NCBI GenBank assembly: GCA_000469685.2
Contig: LS997566.1
Span: forward strand, 26,601,932 to 26,665,931
Reading direction: 5' to 3'
Origin: Haemonchus contortus
Lineage: Eukaryota > Nematoda > Chromadorea > Rhabditida > Trichostrongylidae
DNA: 64,000 nt
In this document: positions 42,096 to 53,683 of the stretch, one piece after another
Layout: every line of letters begins with the position of its first letter
Position numbering within the stretch: the stretch's first letter is position 1
The notes under the pieces: model-generated
Seen by the model: the letters and a program-made list of their open reading frames with translations, nothing else
Databases searched by the model: none
Told to the model about the DNA's origin: nothing
Made by a program: the position numbers and the translations under genes

Positions 42096-45000
42096 ATACA
42101 TTTAAATTGTTCTTCACCTACCCCTATTCACTGAACCTCACATCAATAAATGAACATTAGATCAAAAAAAATTTTGTTTCTTTCCCTTTATTTATCCTTT
42201 ATTTCAGTTGTTCATATTGGGGCTAGAAACGGACACTTCGATTGTTAATAACTTTTCTCGTGCAGAAGGTGGACTTGCGAAAAGTTATGCAGCTGACGTT
42301 GGTATCCCACTCGAAGCAGATCTCGAAGCAAATGTCTTCTTAGCCAATCAAGACATGAATCCATTGAGATTTATTAGTTGTTGCAATGCTTTCTTGTTTA
42401 AAGGGTTGGGCAAGTCTTCCAAATGAGCTTGGAGTGTACGGCTTATTAGCGAATTCGTCATCCGTTAAGAAAACCATAAAAGGGTAAATTCTTGTGATAC
42501 ATCTGCTGCCAAAACGTACTCAGCCATTACCTTCCGTTTTTTCAGTTCATGTTCCATATTAAAGGAGATCCTCCTTGCACACAAAGAAGTTTGACCATCT
42601 GAGTCATCAACCATCTCAGACAAATTGCGCTTTTCTCTAAAGTTTCCTTCTGGTATCATTCTCCGTTGAAAACTTTTCTTCTTCTGAGAGGTCGCCTCTC
42701 AATGATTCAGAATGTTAAAAGGATGATCAGTGGGATAGGCGCTATCCAACCTCATTTCGGCACCAAACTACGAATTCGTTAATACTATATATCACGAAAA
42801 CTGATAAAAATTTTGATTTTTCATGAGAGGAATTGCTAGTAATTCAGTAGAACATATATTCACCTTCTCGTTCCGTCATATTCACTTCTCACAGAACAGC
42901 TTCATGGCCTTTCTCCGAAAATGGGCAACGATGAAGTTGGCTATATTTTCCCATTTAATAGTGATTAATAGGAATCGAAGATTCGATTTTAATCTTTAAT
43001 AATCAAATTGAAAAGCGCTTAATCATGGAATCTGAGGCGAGGAGAAACTCTTAAGTTTTTTGTTTATAACATGGATGGTAACTAGATGCAACCCGACCCA
43101 TGTAAAAACTCTGCATTTCGCCATTGCTGAAATTCATATTTTCACAACTAGCCTTTTACATCTATTTCTAACTATGTTCCTTAAGATGTAGAACAATTAT
43201 GTCATAGCTGTAGAATGTCAGCAATATCTCGCAGTTATCTATGAAATTTCTATTATTCCTATCCATGTATTGTACATCTCATCGATACGCCGGGCATCAA
43301 TCGTGTATTCATCAAAAGAATGAACTTTCACTCTTGTAATCGTACTACTTTATCTCAGGTACAGATTGTAGTTCTCTATGCTATTTGTCCATCGAGAATT
43401 TGATGACTTCATCCACAAGCTCTTTTTCCGATTTGGACTGGTTATTCACAAGGTATGGTTTTCGGTAGTTTTCTTCGTTTTGTTTTTGTGAAAGTTGGGA
43501 GCTTTCAAATTCGAGCTTTTCGAGCAGATCAGGTCTTGCTGGAGAACAGTTCTTCGTTTTGAGCATTGACCGAGTGTAGTGCTCATTCCGGCTCTACCGC
43601 GCAAGTGCACTGCTGTAACTCTTGATAGCTATCGTCTCCCTGAATTTCATGGAACCTCTTCTAATGAATCTCCTCTGATCTTTCGAGGTTCAAATGAGTA
43701 GTGCGGCAAGAAGTTGGCTACATCTTGTCAAACTACCTCTTTGCATAAAACTGGCTCGCCCGCAATTGGCAGCTTCCATGCTCCTATGAAGAGTGAATCA
43801 TGAAAGTTCTGAAATTTGTGAAGCTACGTCATAAGCATGAATTATGTAATGATATGTTATGAAGTGTACTGTAAGCAATGCAGCGTATGGGTTAGCATCA
43901 GTGCGAAGGCATGTTGGTGATACTTCGGTTCAACATCGGAGTGACTGGAAGGCCACATCATCTCACTTGCTGATTCATATTGATGGTATGGGATTTGGAA
44001 CACGTTGGAATAACATGAAGCCCTTTCCAGAACCATTCGAGTTTTCGTCGTAGACGCGATTTCTTTCCGATTTGATAGTTTGGCGATGAGGATGTTTTAA
44101 TCACAAATGTCTGTTAGCGTCCGATGCCCACCTTATGAGTGATGTGGGAGTTGAATAGGTGCTCCATTGGTTCTTGCGTAGTGATCGGAATGATTTTAAG
44201 CCATCTAAATTTCTAGCCATCTACTTTGGGTTGATTTTCATTCGAGTAGACGCCCAGAAGGCAAGCATAAAGCCGAGCGATATCGGAAAAGGGCTCACCA
44301 AATGTGCGCAAAGACGGAACGGCTGCTAGATGATTGCGGGCTTCACCATTTCTCAGAAACTTACGAACAGAGAGCTCCAAAGCAGATGCGTGAGCTGAGT
44401 TACATATATCATAAACCTTCGGGAAGAGGAAGTTGGAAAAAACTTCGAAACAAGGGAATTGCAGTATTCCTTGAAGTGTTACCATGTTCATGGCACACCC
44501 TGTATATACACTGAATCTCTTGAAGGGCGCCTACATCTTTGCGGGAATTAGACTGAGCATATATCAATGCTAAGTAGCTCCTTTTATCGTCCCAATAATT
44601 AACACTATCATAGTATCAGGAGGAGCAATGTGCAAGATGAGTGAAATGTATGTTTCAACATGAATAGACGATTCCTGTCTCGTACGTAGAGCGCTCAAAT
44701 TTGAAAGGTATATGGGCGACGAAATGGGCTTCGCCCATAAGGGGCGGCGTGCACGGGAATTTTCCCTAAATTTTATTGCAGTTTGGTAGAAGTTTACGTG
44801 GCAAAAAGCGTACGCTGGTAGGTAGAGACTAATGTAAATTTCGCCAGTGGTTGGAGGAGGGAAGGGGGGAAGGGGGGGTGGGGGGGGGGGGGAGCATAAG
44901 GATTTTGGTTGGTTTCCTTACACCTAGTCTGTCCTAATTTGAAAGGGATATCGACAACAGAATGCAAACACGATGAAAAGGAACTCCTTGTACGGCAATC

Positions 45001-46721
45001 GGTAAGTGTGCAAAATAAGTGCCTACAAGGGTAAAAATGAGCAGACAAGTTGGAATAAGTGGGAAATTACTCGGGTGAACATGATTCGATGTGACTGCTC
45101 TTACGGTTGGCAGGGATTGCATGAAGTATGACATGGCGATTGCTTTTTTAAGCGAAACTTTCTCCTCTCCTGCACTGAGACCGTCAAAATTTGGAATCCT
45201 TCATGCATGTGCTCATTTTGGCTCTTTAGAAAAAGCCCTACCTTAGACGTGCCCTAGACGCTTGCGGACGTCTTGACATTTCATGGTGATTATTCGAAAA
45301 ACTCGAGGATGGTAATAAAGAGAGAACTTCTCGTTGCCATCACTGGCCCAGTAGACTATCACTAGACTTTCTTACAATATATAACGAGATCGTCTCACAC
45401 AACATCATAGGGTACAGACGGTAGGCTCCTTCTTACATTCCGTCCCTTCCTAGTTGTTGCTCAGATATGTCGCTGCAACAAATCCGTTCGATGGATACAA
45501 TAGCACTGTCTGAGTAGAGCACTTCGATGGCAACTGTTGAAGAGCGCTTTGCTCCAATAAATCGTGTTGTAGGTAGCCGCCAGTTATAGATGAGCTCCTC
45601 GTAGACAGTCGAGGGACACAGTGTATATGTAGGCTTATTAGAAGCAGTACAGGACACGCACGTCTAACCGAGCTGATCAAATTGTAGTCATAAAAACCTC
45701 TGGGTACTAATCTAACAGAGCTACGTACAATGCGCGGGTTTGCAAAGTCTGTGATAACATGTACAATTGATAACGCTCAATAATACTCTACAACAAATCG
45801 TAACATCTTCTTGCCGAATACTTCATATGCTCATATAGAGCCAAATTATTATTCGACCGATGGGAGGGCAAACCTTTTGGGCTTAGTTAATTAACAAGCA
45901 AATGAGCCCCATAATGAGGATTCGAACCTTCATGCTCTGCCCATAAGTTCACCGCCCTAGTCGGGCCAAATGAGATTACATGTTGGATGCCGCAAAGGTT
46001 GAGAACACAGTCATCCATGATGGGTCGGCCGAACACCAAAGTGAGCAAGGCTGGGACGAAAATTTTTCCGGAACTTTCTGAGTTTGGGCAAAAAAGAAAA
46101 AAGCTAGCACAGAAAAAGCAGACATGGCGGGACGGGAGTACAATCTAAAATCTTCAATCCTGCTCCGAAGCATTTCATCTTTTATTCCCAGCTTCATTCC
46201 CTTATGGGGGACAGTGTTAGAGCTCCAAGGAAGTTGAAGAGTTGCGATATGAGTGCAGTTGTAATGTAGCCATCAATAATGTCTACTGATTCATCACTGC
46301 ATATTTGTAATACTCGATATAAGTTACTAATTACTCGATTCTTAGTGCTTAGAAGGGAAAGGGTTATGACAGCCGCTAGCAAGACATTTCAACATCAACA
46401 CAAAAAGAATGAGAGCCTGCCGTAAGGTAGGCGATCTCACTTATTTTGAAAAAATAGCATAAATATAAAAGAAAAAATGGAGTTTCACTCAGTTAATGGG
46501 ATGAATTGCAGCGGACGATTTCTCTGATAACTGCAACTGCACTGTAAGGCTCCTTCACATCTCCATTATAGGCCTGTTTGATCAGTGCTCCTCCTATCAG
46601 AAGTCAATCCAGGCCAATCAAACTCAAGCCCAATTTCTTTAATCCATTTTTCGTTTTCAAAATTTCTTTCTCAGACCTTCCCATCTTGGAGCAATTGTGT
46701 GTATATAAAATCCCTATGCGA
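42096..46721. other. No confirmed gene; some exon-like ORFs
   Basis: A frame beginning after an acceptor-like TTATTTCAG near 42207 and running to 42426 reads ETDTSIVNNFSRAEGGLAK and has protein-like composition, but no family was recognised. Overlapping frames on both strands at 44213-44514 and a minus frame at 43381-43566 are unassigned. A G-rich run lies at 44862-44893. A tRNA-like fragment at 45905-45970 is listed separately. Confidence 0.3.
45905..45970 (-). repeat. tRNA-like fragment (Ser/Leu-like)
   Basis: On the minus strand TTGGCCCGACTAGGGCGG resembles the 5' half and A-box of a type II tRNA. A perfect B-box GGTTCGAATCC (45928-45918) follows, with a partial T-stem (GAAGG..TCCTC). An anticodon stem is not clear, and no 3' terminator was identified. 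A tRNA pseudogene or SINE head is more likely than a functional tRNA. Confidence 0.4.
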
Positions 46722-47371
46722 TTTCATGTTATCTTCAGCCCATTTAAGGCCCACAAATGTGAACTTCGGACTTGTTTTTTTCTTGAAGCGTTAGGAGCTA
46801 TTGAGAAAAGAAAAGCCTGACCTGCAGAAGACTCTCTTGTTGTGCTCCTTTGACGTTTCGTAACTCACAGGATTTCTACTGTGTGATTGTTGATGTAAAT
46901 TGTGATGCTGTTGAGGTTCGTGCTTTGGACCCCTCAAGAGGCGTTTTAACTTCGAGGGCTGTTCAATATCCCTTTATTTGAATTCGCTTTCGGAAACTAT
47001 GTGTGTTGTTCTGCAGCTTTTTTTTACGCATTTCTGCAACAGTGACTAAATACTTGCACTGCCAGTGTGGATGTCCGCTTTTCGTACATGGTGCACTTTT
47101 CATCTTTCGGCGCGTACTCCCTTCTCTTACTTATCCCTTCCCTTACTTGCTGCCTCATAGCTTGCAGTCGTGGCTGAATAGAAATTTTATGCTCTCATTT
47201 TTGTTCCAATCATTTGCCGGATGCTTTCGTTCATGGCATTTCTCACTCTCTTTCTCTTTTTCTCACTTTGACCAGCACAGGTTTACTTGAAATTAGCTTG
47301 GCCAACATCCCATCCTCTGTGCGAACTTCTTGCCCTGCACAGACTATTTGATCAAGTGTTATGCAGATCTG

Positions 47372-47578
47372 TCACCCACGAATTCGTTGCCTTCGTTTCG
47401 CCTGTCGAAGAGCTCGTATGTGCTGAACAACACGAGACCTAGTGGTGAACTTCTTGTCATATATCTGAGGGACTAACTGGAAACTCTTTAATGCTTTTTC
47501 TGGTCTTTTTATTAGGCTGTCTTTCTTTTTTTGTCCTTCATGCACAACGTTCTTGCAGAAACCGACAATGAATGGTCG
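47372..47578 (-). CDS. Possible exon, basic C-terminal tail (left arm)
   Basis: After an acceptor-like CTAG, a 68-codon frame reads into a strongly basic end, VVQHIRALRQAKRRQRIRG, then TGA. The same frame is open in the right arm (57505-57711). The last 22 codons are identical between arms, while changes upstream alter residues. No family was recognised, and it may be chance. It lies about 750 bp downstream of the CAP stop, on the same strand. Confidence 0.25.
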   Translation of the reverse strand, partial: RPFIVGFCKNVVHEGQKKKDSLIKRPEKALKSFQLVPQIYDKKFTTRSRVVQHIRALRQAKRRQRIRG

Positions 47579-48330
47579 CTAGTCTTTGAAATTTGTCATT
47601 AGCGTCTTGAGCGCCACGGCGCTGTTCAATGTGGTCTTCTGAGCCCGAGTGACTGTTGCAGGGACTGTTTTCGAGGAGCAAAGGAAGCATGATTTGTAAA
47701 TGAAGTAAGGAAACTTGTGAGGCCGAAGAAGAATGCGTGCTAGCGCCAACAGAAGAACCGTACTTCAGAAAAAAATTTGTTTACGACCTAATAGCCTGGG
47801 TGATTGTGACTGAGCAGACAGGGTACTTGATGTACAATTTTGGACAATATTTAATGGACAAGTGATCAAGTCGTTCCTATTTGATCTTTGCCTTTTCTTT
47901 GCTTCGAGAATATCATATGTAGTTTTTGCCAGAAAGGGGCAATGATGTGCTAGACATTCAAATAATATATCGATAGCCTTCATCAGATATTGAACCTTCC
48001 CGCTAGCATCAGCATTTATGCTCAAGCCCTGCAAACTAGATTGTCACCCTTTTTGGGACCTCGCAAGGTTATTTTTCTTCACCGCCATCCTCCACACATT
48101 GTCCTTTCCGCCTCCGCTCTCCTCTTATTATCTTTTCTGCTCAGATTTTTAGCTTGCAAAATTGTCGCCATTACCGCATTTGAATACTACTGACTTGCAA
48201 CATTACAAAAATGCACGTCTCCTTAAGATGCACTGTTTATTCTCTCCAATATTAAGATGGAGCAGGTTATGTGAAGCAAATAAAAAACAGGAAGCAGTTG
48301 CGCTTTCTGTAGTTTCGTGAGTTGAGGTTG

Positions 48331-51300
48331 TTATACATTTGGCGGGCAAAGGGGAGTGCTCGGGTTTTTCACACACAGTCCATTTTTCGTGTTGCATGTG
48401 GAACCAGCAAACGTGGTGCAGTCGCTGTCGACCATACATGGACCAGATCCGGCTTCATAGATCATGCCGAAGTAGGTCATAGCGGTGCTAGAAAAGTGAA
48501 AAGTTACTGAAAAGATTTGGAATTGATTACTGCAGTGATGTTCGGAAAATGGGCTATTTCAAGTTTCAAGGTATATCTCAGAGGGAGCTAACTGAATTTC
48601 GTTTGTTGCTACGTAGATGAGATGATATGCTCAAGCTCAGATCAACAGTGCAACTTCCTTTGAAGTGCGAATATAAACGGTAGCTCGAAGGCTTGGGAAT
48701 GAAAATGCAGCCGTTAAGTGAACCATCAATGATAAGAAAGTAATATGAATCCCCGAAAACCGACAAAATGACAGCGGGAATAGCGAAGAATGTAAAGAGA
48801 CAGGAACTAACGAAATTTTTCGATAGGTTATGTTATGTTACATACGAATACGCCACTACTAGATTAATAGGACGAGGTGGATAACGTCGATGCAAGACGA
48901 ATTTTTTTGCTACTTCAATTTTCGCCCAAAATTTGTTTCGAATACATGTAATATGTGAATAGCGCGAATGAGGAGGCTTGAGGAAAAACGATGTTCTCCA
49001 CTAGGAGCTTTCATCATCGCATTTCTATTTCATCTTTGCTTAGCGCTTGCGTGATTTCGTTGATGATGTAGCACTCATCAGAGCAAGAATTATTGGAAAG
49101 GGGGTGAAGGAAGGAAGAAGAGGGCAAGAACGATAAATACTTAGAAAGAATTACAACAATTCGAATTAAGGTCTCAAAACTAACCAAACATCGAATGCGC
49201 AGTACACCTGCTTTTGGCCATAGCACGTATCGGTGCACCCTATGCTGACAGCGTAGCCCGAAACCAACTTAAAAATGCATGTGGCTCATGAAAGTGGAGT
49301 TCAGATGGACTTACTGGCTGAACTCACTTGAGAAAATACAGTATAGTCGAAATTCGGGTCGTAGACGGCAGTCTTATTGATAAATGCGCCAAAATCGTGA
49401 TTGCCCCACCACAACTCGAATGCTGCTGCTATTGGGATAGGAGACGGCTTTCTAAACGATGAGAAGTTTTCTATGATCTTTTTTGTGGAACTCGCTTTTT
49501 CTCGTAGATTTGTAGTTCAACCTATTACACCGTAAACGATATTGTTATCTCGAAGAATGCTACTGTTTTCGAAAGCAAAAACAGAGTACCCAACAGGATT
49601 GAGTGATGCTTGTTGATTGCAGACCATCATTGCATATTCCTCAGCTAAGCAGGAATAGTTCTAAACAGGTTGTTACTCAACATTGAAGTTTCAACAAGCA
49701 TTGAGTATCAGCTAGAGCCATTTTCGCTCTGCATAGTTGTTTGGAGCATACCAGGAGCATATAGGCTTGTGCAATGTGCAACATGCACTAGTTCCACAAG
49801 TGCGCAATGGAGTTCAATTACTTTCTAGCACAAAATGAAGTTTTTTTCGATTAAAACCTTACCGTCAATTATAGCTGCCGGTTTACTGGCGATGCATTGG
49901 TTACTACGTTGTTGTACACCTACTTACCAGCTGATACATGTTCTGACTAGGCGGATATCCAAATACTCCGGTTGTTGCTATTGTACGATAAGCGTTGGCC
50001 AGATACATAGAAAGTTTTCGTTTCTCGGGTGTCATGGTAGTGCCACTGATCGTGCAATGGAATTCTGCAATACTTCTCATATTGAGTAGCTTTGCTCGAA
50101 AAAAAATTTTTCGAACACAATTTCTTCGAATATTCCTACGTGAAAAGTCCAGTATACTTTATAGACGACAATTCGAGAATAATGTGCAACAGAAACATGA
50201 GTTGCTCGGAGGGTTTTTGGGCGCTAGTCCAATAAGCAATACCCCACTAATATGTTGTTGCGAGGGAGTTTCAGTTTCAGTGATGGCAAATATTACAGAG
50301 CTGTCCTCTATTCAAATGCTGAGTAGCTATAGTCGCCTTCTGATAAAGTGCGAACATAGAACTTGAACCAATTTCTTCTCACACGATTACACCCGACGAC
50401 TATATTATAAGTATTTCTTGGCGATTACCATTTCTTATTTTTATTTTTTTTGCTTACCACAAACATTTCCATGCGTCATTTGCTTCCCTTCAAAATTTGA
50501 GGCTCATTTCATGGAAGCCCATCAATGTGCTCACTTTTCACCAGAACCCCTTATGGATTTCATTGGTATAGGCTCGTAACATGCCTTTCTTTGTCACCAG
50601 TATTTTCTCGGAGATCCTGCATTTCTAAGGAATGCACTCAGAGCGAGGCAGTACGACCAAGATATTTTGGCGCCAAGTGTTATCAAAAACCGGACTAACT
50701 TAGCAGTGCCAGATATCTCGACAAGATATCTTCATTTTATGGTGAGCAGTGCAACCATGTTGGGCACCTTTCTTATGAGCTAGTTGTAGAGTGGTTGCCA
50801 TTGAATTGTGCGACGTTTCACTTCTTACTCCTCCGTTGTGAGGTAGTCTTTGATACTTTCTATTTACTTCAACAGACTCGGCTCACTAATTGTTATAAAA
50901 TCTTATTTTGAAAGAAAGCGCCAGTAAATATGAGCAATACTGACCACGGTCTGATACGCTGGTGACGACAAGACCGTGTGATCTCGATAGCTCAAAATTA
51001 TCGCAAGGAAATCATCGCTCACTTCTGAGCAACTACATGACTTGGGCATTACTTAGCCACACTCATGTTCCTTGCATGCCAATGTTTCACGCAAATTTGG
51101 TTACTTAATATTGGAGACTTTCTTTGAGGTATTCATGAAGAAGTGACCGAAAGTTCTTGACGGTTAGGAACTCCCAGTGGATCGCGAGGGCGGATGAGCA
51201 ACAGACGTTTCTCTTTGAATTTTTTTGAAAAACATCTCCTCCATAGAACTACTCACCATCTTGAACTGCTTTCGTTGTTGATTCGACATAGACTGGAGCC

Positions 51301-51405
51301 AGCAAAGACACCAAAACCTGTTTATTTATGCTGAGCAGTTTTCTTGGAATGTGAGAAGGAAAGCAAACTGACCGTGAAGGCAAAGAAAGTATTGCGTAGG
51401 AACAT
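48331..51405 (-). CDS. CAP/SCP-TAPS (ASP, venom-allergen-like) secreted protein
   Basis: Seven exons on the minus strand: 51405-51373, 51317-51257, 50064-49928, 49660-49531, 49470-49328, 49267-49185, 48487-48331. Six are joined by GT-AG; the exon 5 acceptor is TTTTAAG. The 744 bases give 247 residues. Residues 1-22 form a signal peptide (MFLRNTFFAFT, then VLVSLLAPVY). The CAP domain starts at FHC (33-35) and continues TPEKRKLSMYLANAYRT, NMYQLNYSCLAEEYA, FELWWGNHDFGAF, QLVSGYAVSIGC and VYCAF. A Cys-rich tail follows (IYEAGSGPCMVDSDC, NGLCV). These are hallmarks of nematode ASPs secreted at the host interface. The usual GHYTQ histidine is replaced (DYTVFSQ), so the classical CAP cavity tetrad is incomplete. 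Very sure of family; the exact role is unknown. Confidence 0.88.
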
Positions 51406-52392
51406 TTTGGTACCTTCCTATGATCATCACAGTGACCTGTGCCTCTTAAATACGCTTTGGCTTGTAAAGAGTGGGGACACGTAACCGAGCTTATTATTGG
51501 CGACGTGATTATCTCCCGTACCACATTGTGAAATTGACGTGGCAAAAATGCTCCGATTGCCCGAAAAATTTTGATGTTTTTGCAAAGCCATACGACTCTT
51601 GATTTTTCCCCTGAAATTAAAAGAGAATTTTATTAAACGGACATGCAACGTGGTTAATATCACAATCTTCTAATGTTGCTCGTTCCGAATTGACGTGGCA
51701 GACCACGATAAATGAACAGGAGCACTCTGATTTTTTCGAGTGACTTCCTTTGCAAGCACATTTTAAGTTCAAAATGATCGTGAATGCCTGATCATGATAC
51801 TTCCGTCGAGATGGTTTCCCTGTAATCACGTTACCAAATGGTCGTGGTCAAGCACCACAGCGGCTTAAAACCGTTTTCTCAATGCATGACTTCAATGAAA
51901 CCTGAATGCACTCCGTGAAAACCTCAACGCCATGAGAACATAATTTGTTGACAGGCTTCAGCCGAGGCTGATAGTGTCATTTCACACCACCTTCAACGAC
52001 GATGACAGTCTTTCCACTGAACTCTCAGGGAAGAAAATATAACCAAGTAACTACTGGAGAACTTGGGGAGTGCGGTCAATTCGTTGTTCCTCGGCTTCAA
52101 CAGTATGCTTTTGATAAAATTCTTCCGCATTGGTAAGAACATGCAGATCTCAGGCCGCGAAAAGGGAGTATGACATTCCTCGTGAGAATAGAAGTCTGAT
52201 GGGCTTTTGCGAAAGTAAGGTTAGTTTGCGCAGCTAAAACCAGTTGTGAACAAAAGAAAGGAAGCATCCATAGTATGTTGCGGAAATTGAGCTGGCACAC
52301 TGACCTTAACCAAACCCATTTTCACGACCTCCCTTTTCTGTTACATCTCATTCAAGCATCTTAGGCAACTCCTTGCTCAGAGAAAACTAGCT

Positions 52393-52695
52393 TCTTCTGA
52401 TAGCGTTAGAGTCGTTGTGAACCTTTTTTGATTGGTAGTTCTAATTAGTTTAGAATGAGAAATCCAGTGAAGTCGAAACGCAAACGACTCCATCTTCTGA
52501 GACGCTCCCTGAAGTTCAGCCAGACATCGCTCACTCATAGCAGCTGAGTCCGAAACCTCGCTATTTGGTCGGATGAAAGTTTTCAGTAAACTCTTCCTAA
52601 GCCCATGGCGATTCTCAGATTCTAGTGGGATGTTGGATACAGCTATGATAATTATACTGCAACGCGTGTATAACGCGTGAAGGAGAGCAGCACAG
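52393..52695. other. Unique spacer at the centre of the inverted duplication
   Basis: These 303 bp are not repeated in the arms. They contain ACGCGTGTATAACGCGT (52662-52678) as a small imperfect palindrome and no gene. The two CAP start codons lie 2.28 kb apart across this spacer, so any shared regulatory sequence would be in the inner 1 kb of each arm. Confidence 0.6.
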
Positions 52696-53683
52696 AGCTA
52701 GTTTTCTCTGAGCAAGGAGTTGCCTAAGATGCTTGAATGAGATGTAACAGAAAAGGGAGGTCGTGAAAATGGGTTTAGTTAAGGTCAGTGTGTCAGCTCA
52801 ATTTTCGCAACATACTATGGATGCTTCCTTTGTTTTGTTCACAACTGGTTTTAGCTGCGCAAACTAACCTTCCTTTCGCAAAAGCCCATCAGACTTCTAT
52901 TCTTACGAGGAATGTCATACTCCCTTTTCGTGGCCTGGAGATCTGCATGTTCTTACCAATGAGGAAGAGTTTTATCAAAAGCATACTGTTGAAGCCGATG
53001 AACAACGAATTGACCGCACTCCCCAAGTTCTCCAGTAGTTACTTGGTTATATTTTCATCCCTGAGAGTTCAATGGAAAGACTGTCATCGTCGTTGAAGGT
53101 GGTGTGAAATGACGGTATCAGCCTCGGCTGAAGCCTGTCAACAAATTATGTTCTCATGGCGTTGAGGTTTTCACGGAGTGCATTCAGGTTTCATTGAAGT
53201 CATGCATTGAGAAAACGGTTTTAAGCCGCTGTGGTGCTTGACCACGACCATTTGGTAACGTGATTACAGGGAAACCATCTCGACGGAAGTATCATGATCA
53301 GGCATTCACGATCATTTTGAACTTAAAATGTGCTTGCAAAGGAAGTCACTCGAAAAAATCAGAGTGCTCCTGTTCATTTATCGTGGTCTGCCACGTCAAT
53401 TCGGAACGAGCAACATTAGAAGATTGTGATATTAACCACGTTGCATGTCCGTTTAATAAAATTCTCTTTTAATTTCAGGGGAAAAATCAAGAGTCGTATG
53501 GCTTTGCAAAAACATCAAAATTTTTCGGGCAATCGGAGCATTTTTGCCACGTCAATTTCACAATGTGGTACGGGAGATAATCACGTCGCCAATAATAAGC
53601 TCGATTACGTGTCCCCACTCTTTACAAGCCAAAGCGTATTTAAGAGGCACAGGTCACTGTGATGATCATAGGAAGGTACCAAA

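Noticed and set aside
44213..44514. Coding gene with frames on both strands
   Set aside because: Neither translation has a recognised motif, and the sequence has the look of a dispersed repeat; no second copy is in the window to prove it.
52788..53096. 102-codon frame with a signal-peptide-like start (MCQLNFRNILW), mirrored at 52097-52300
   Set aside because: The first codon is GTG, not ATG, and the two arms differ by a one-base indel that changes the C-terminal half; no homology was recognised.
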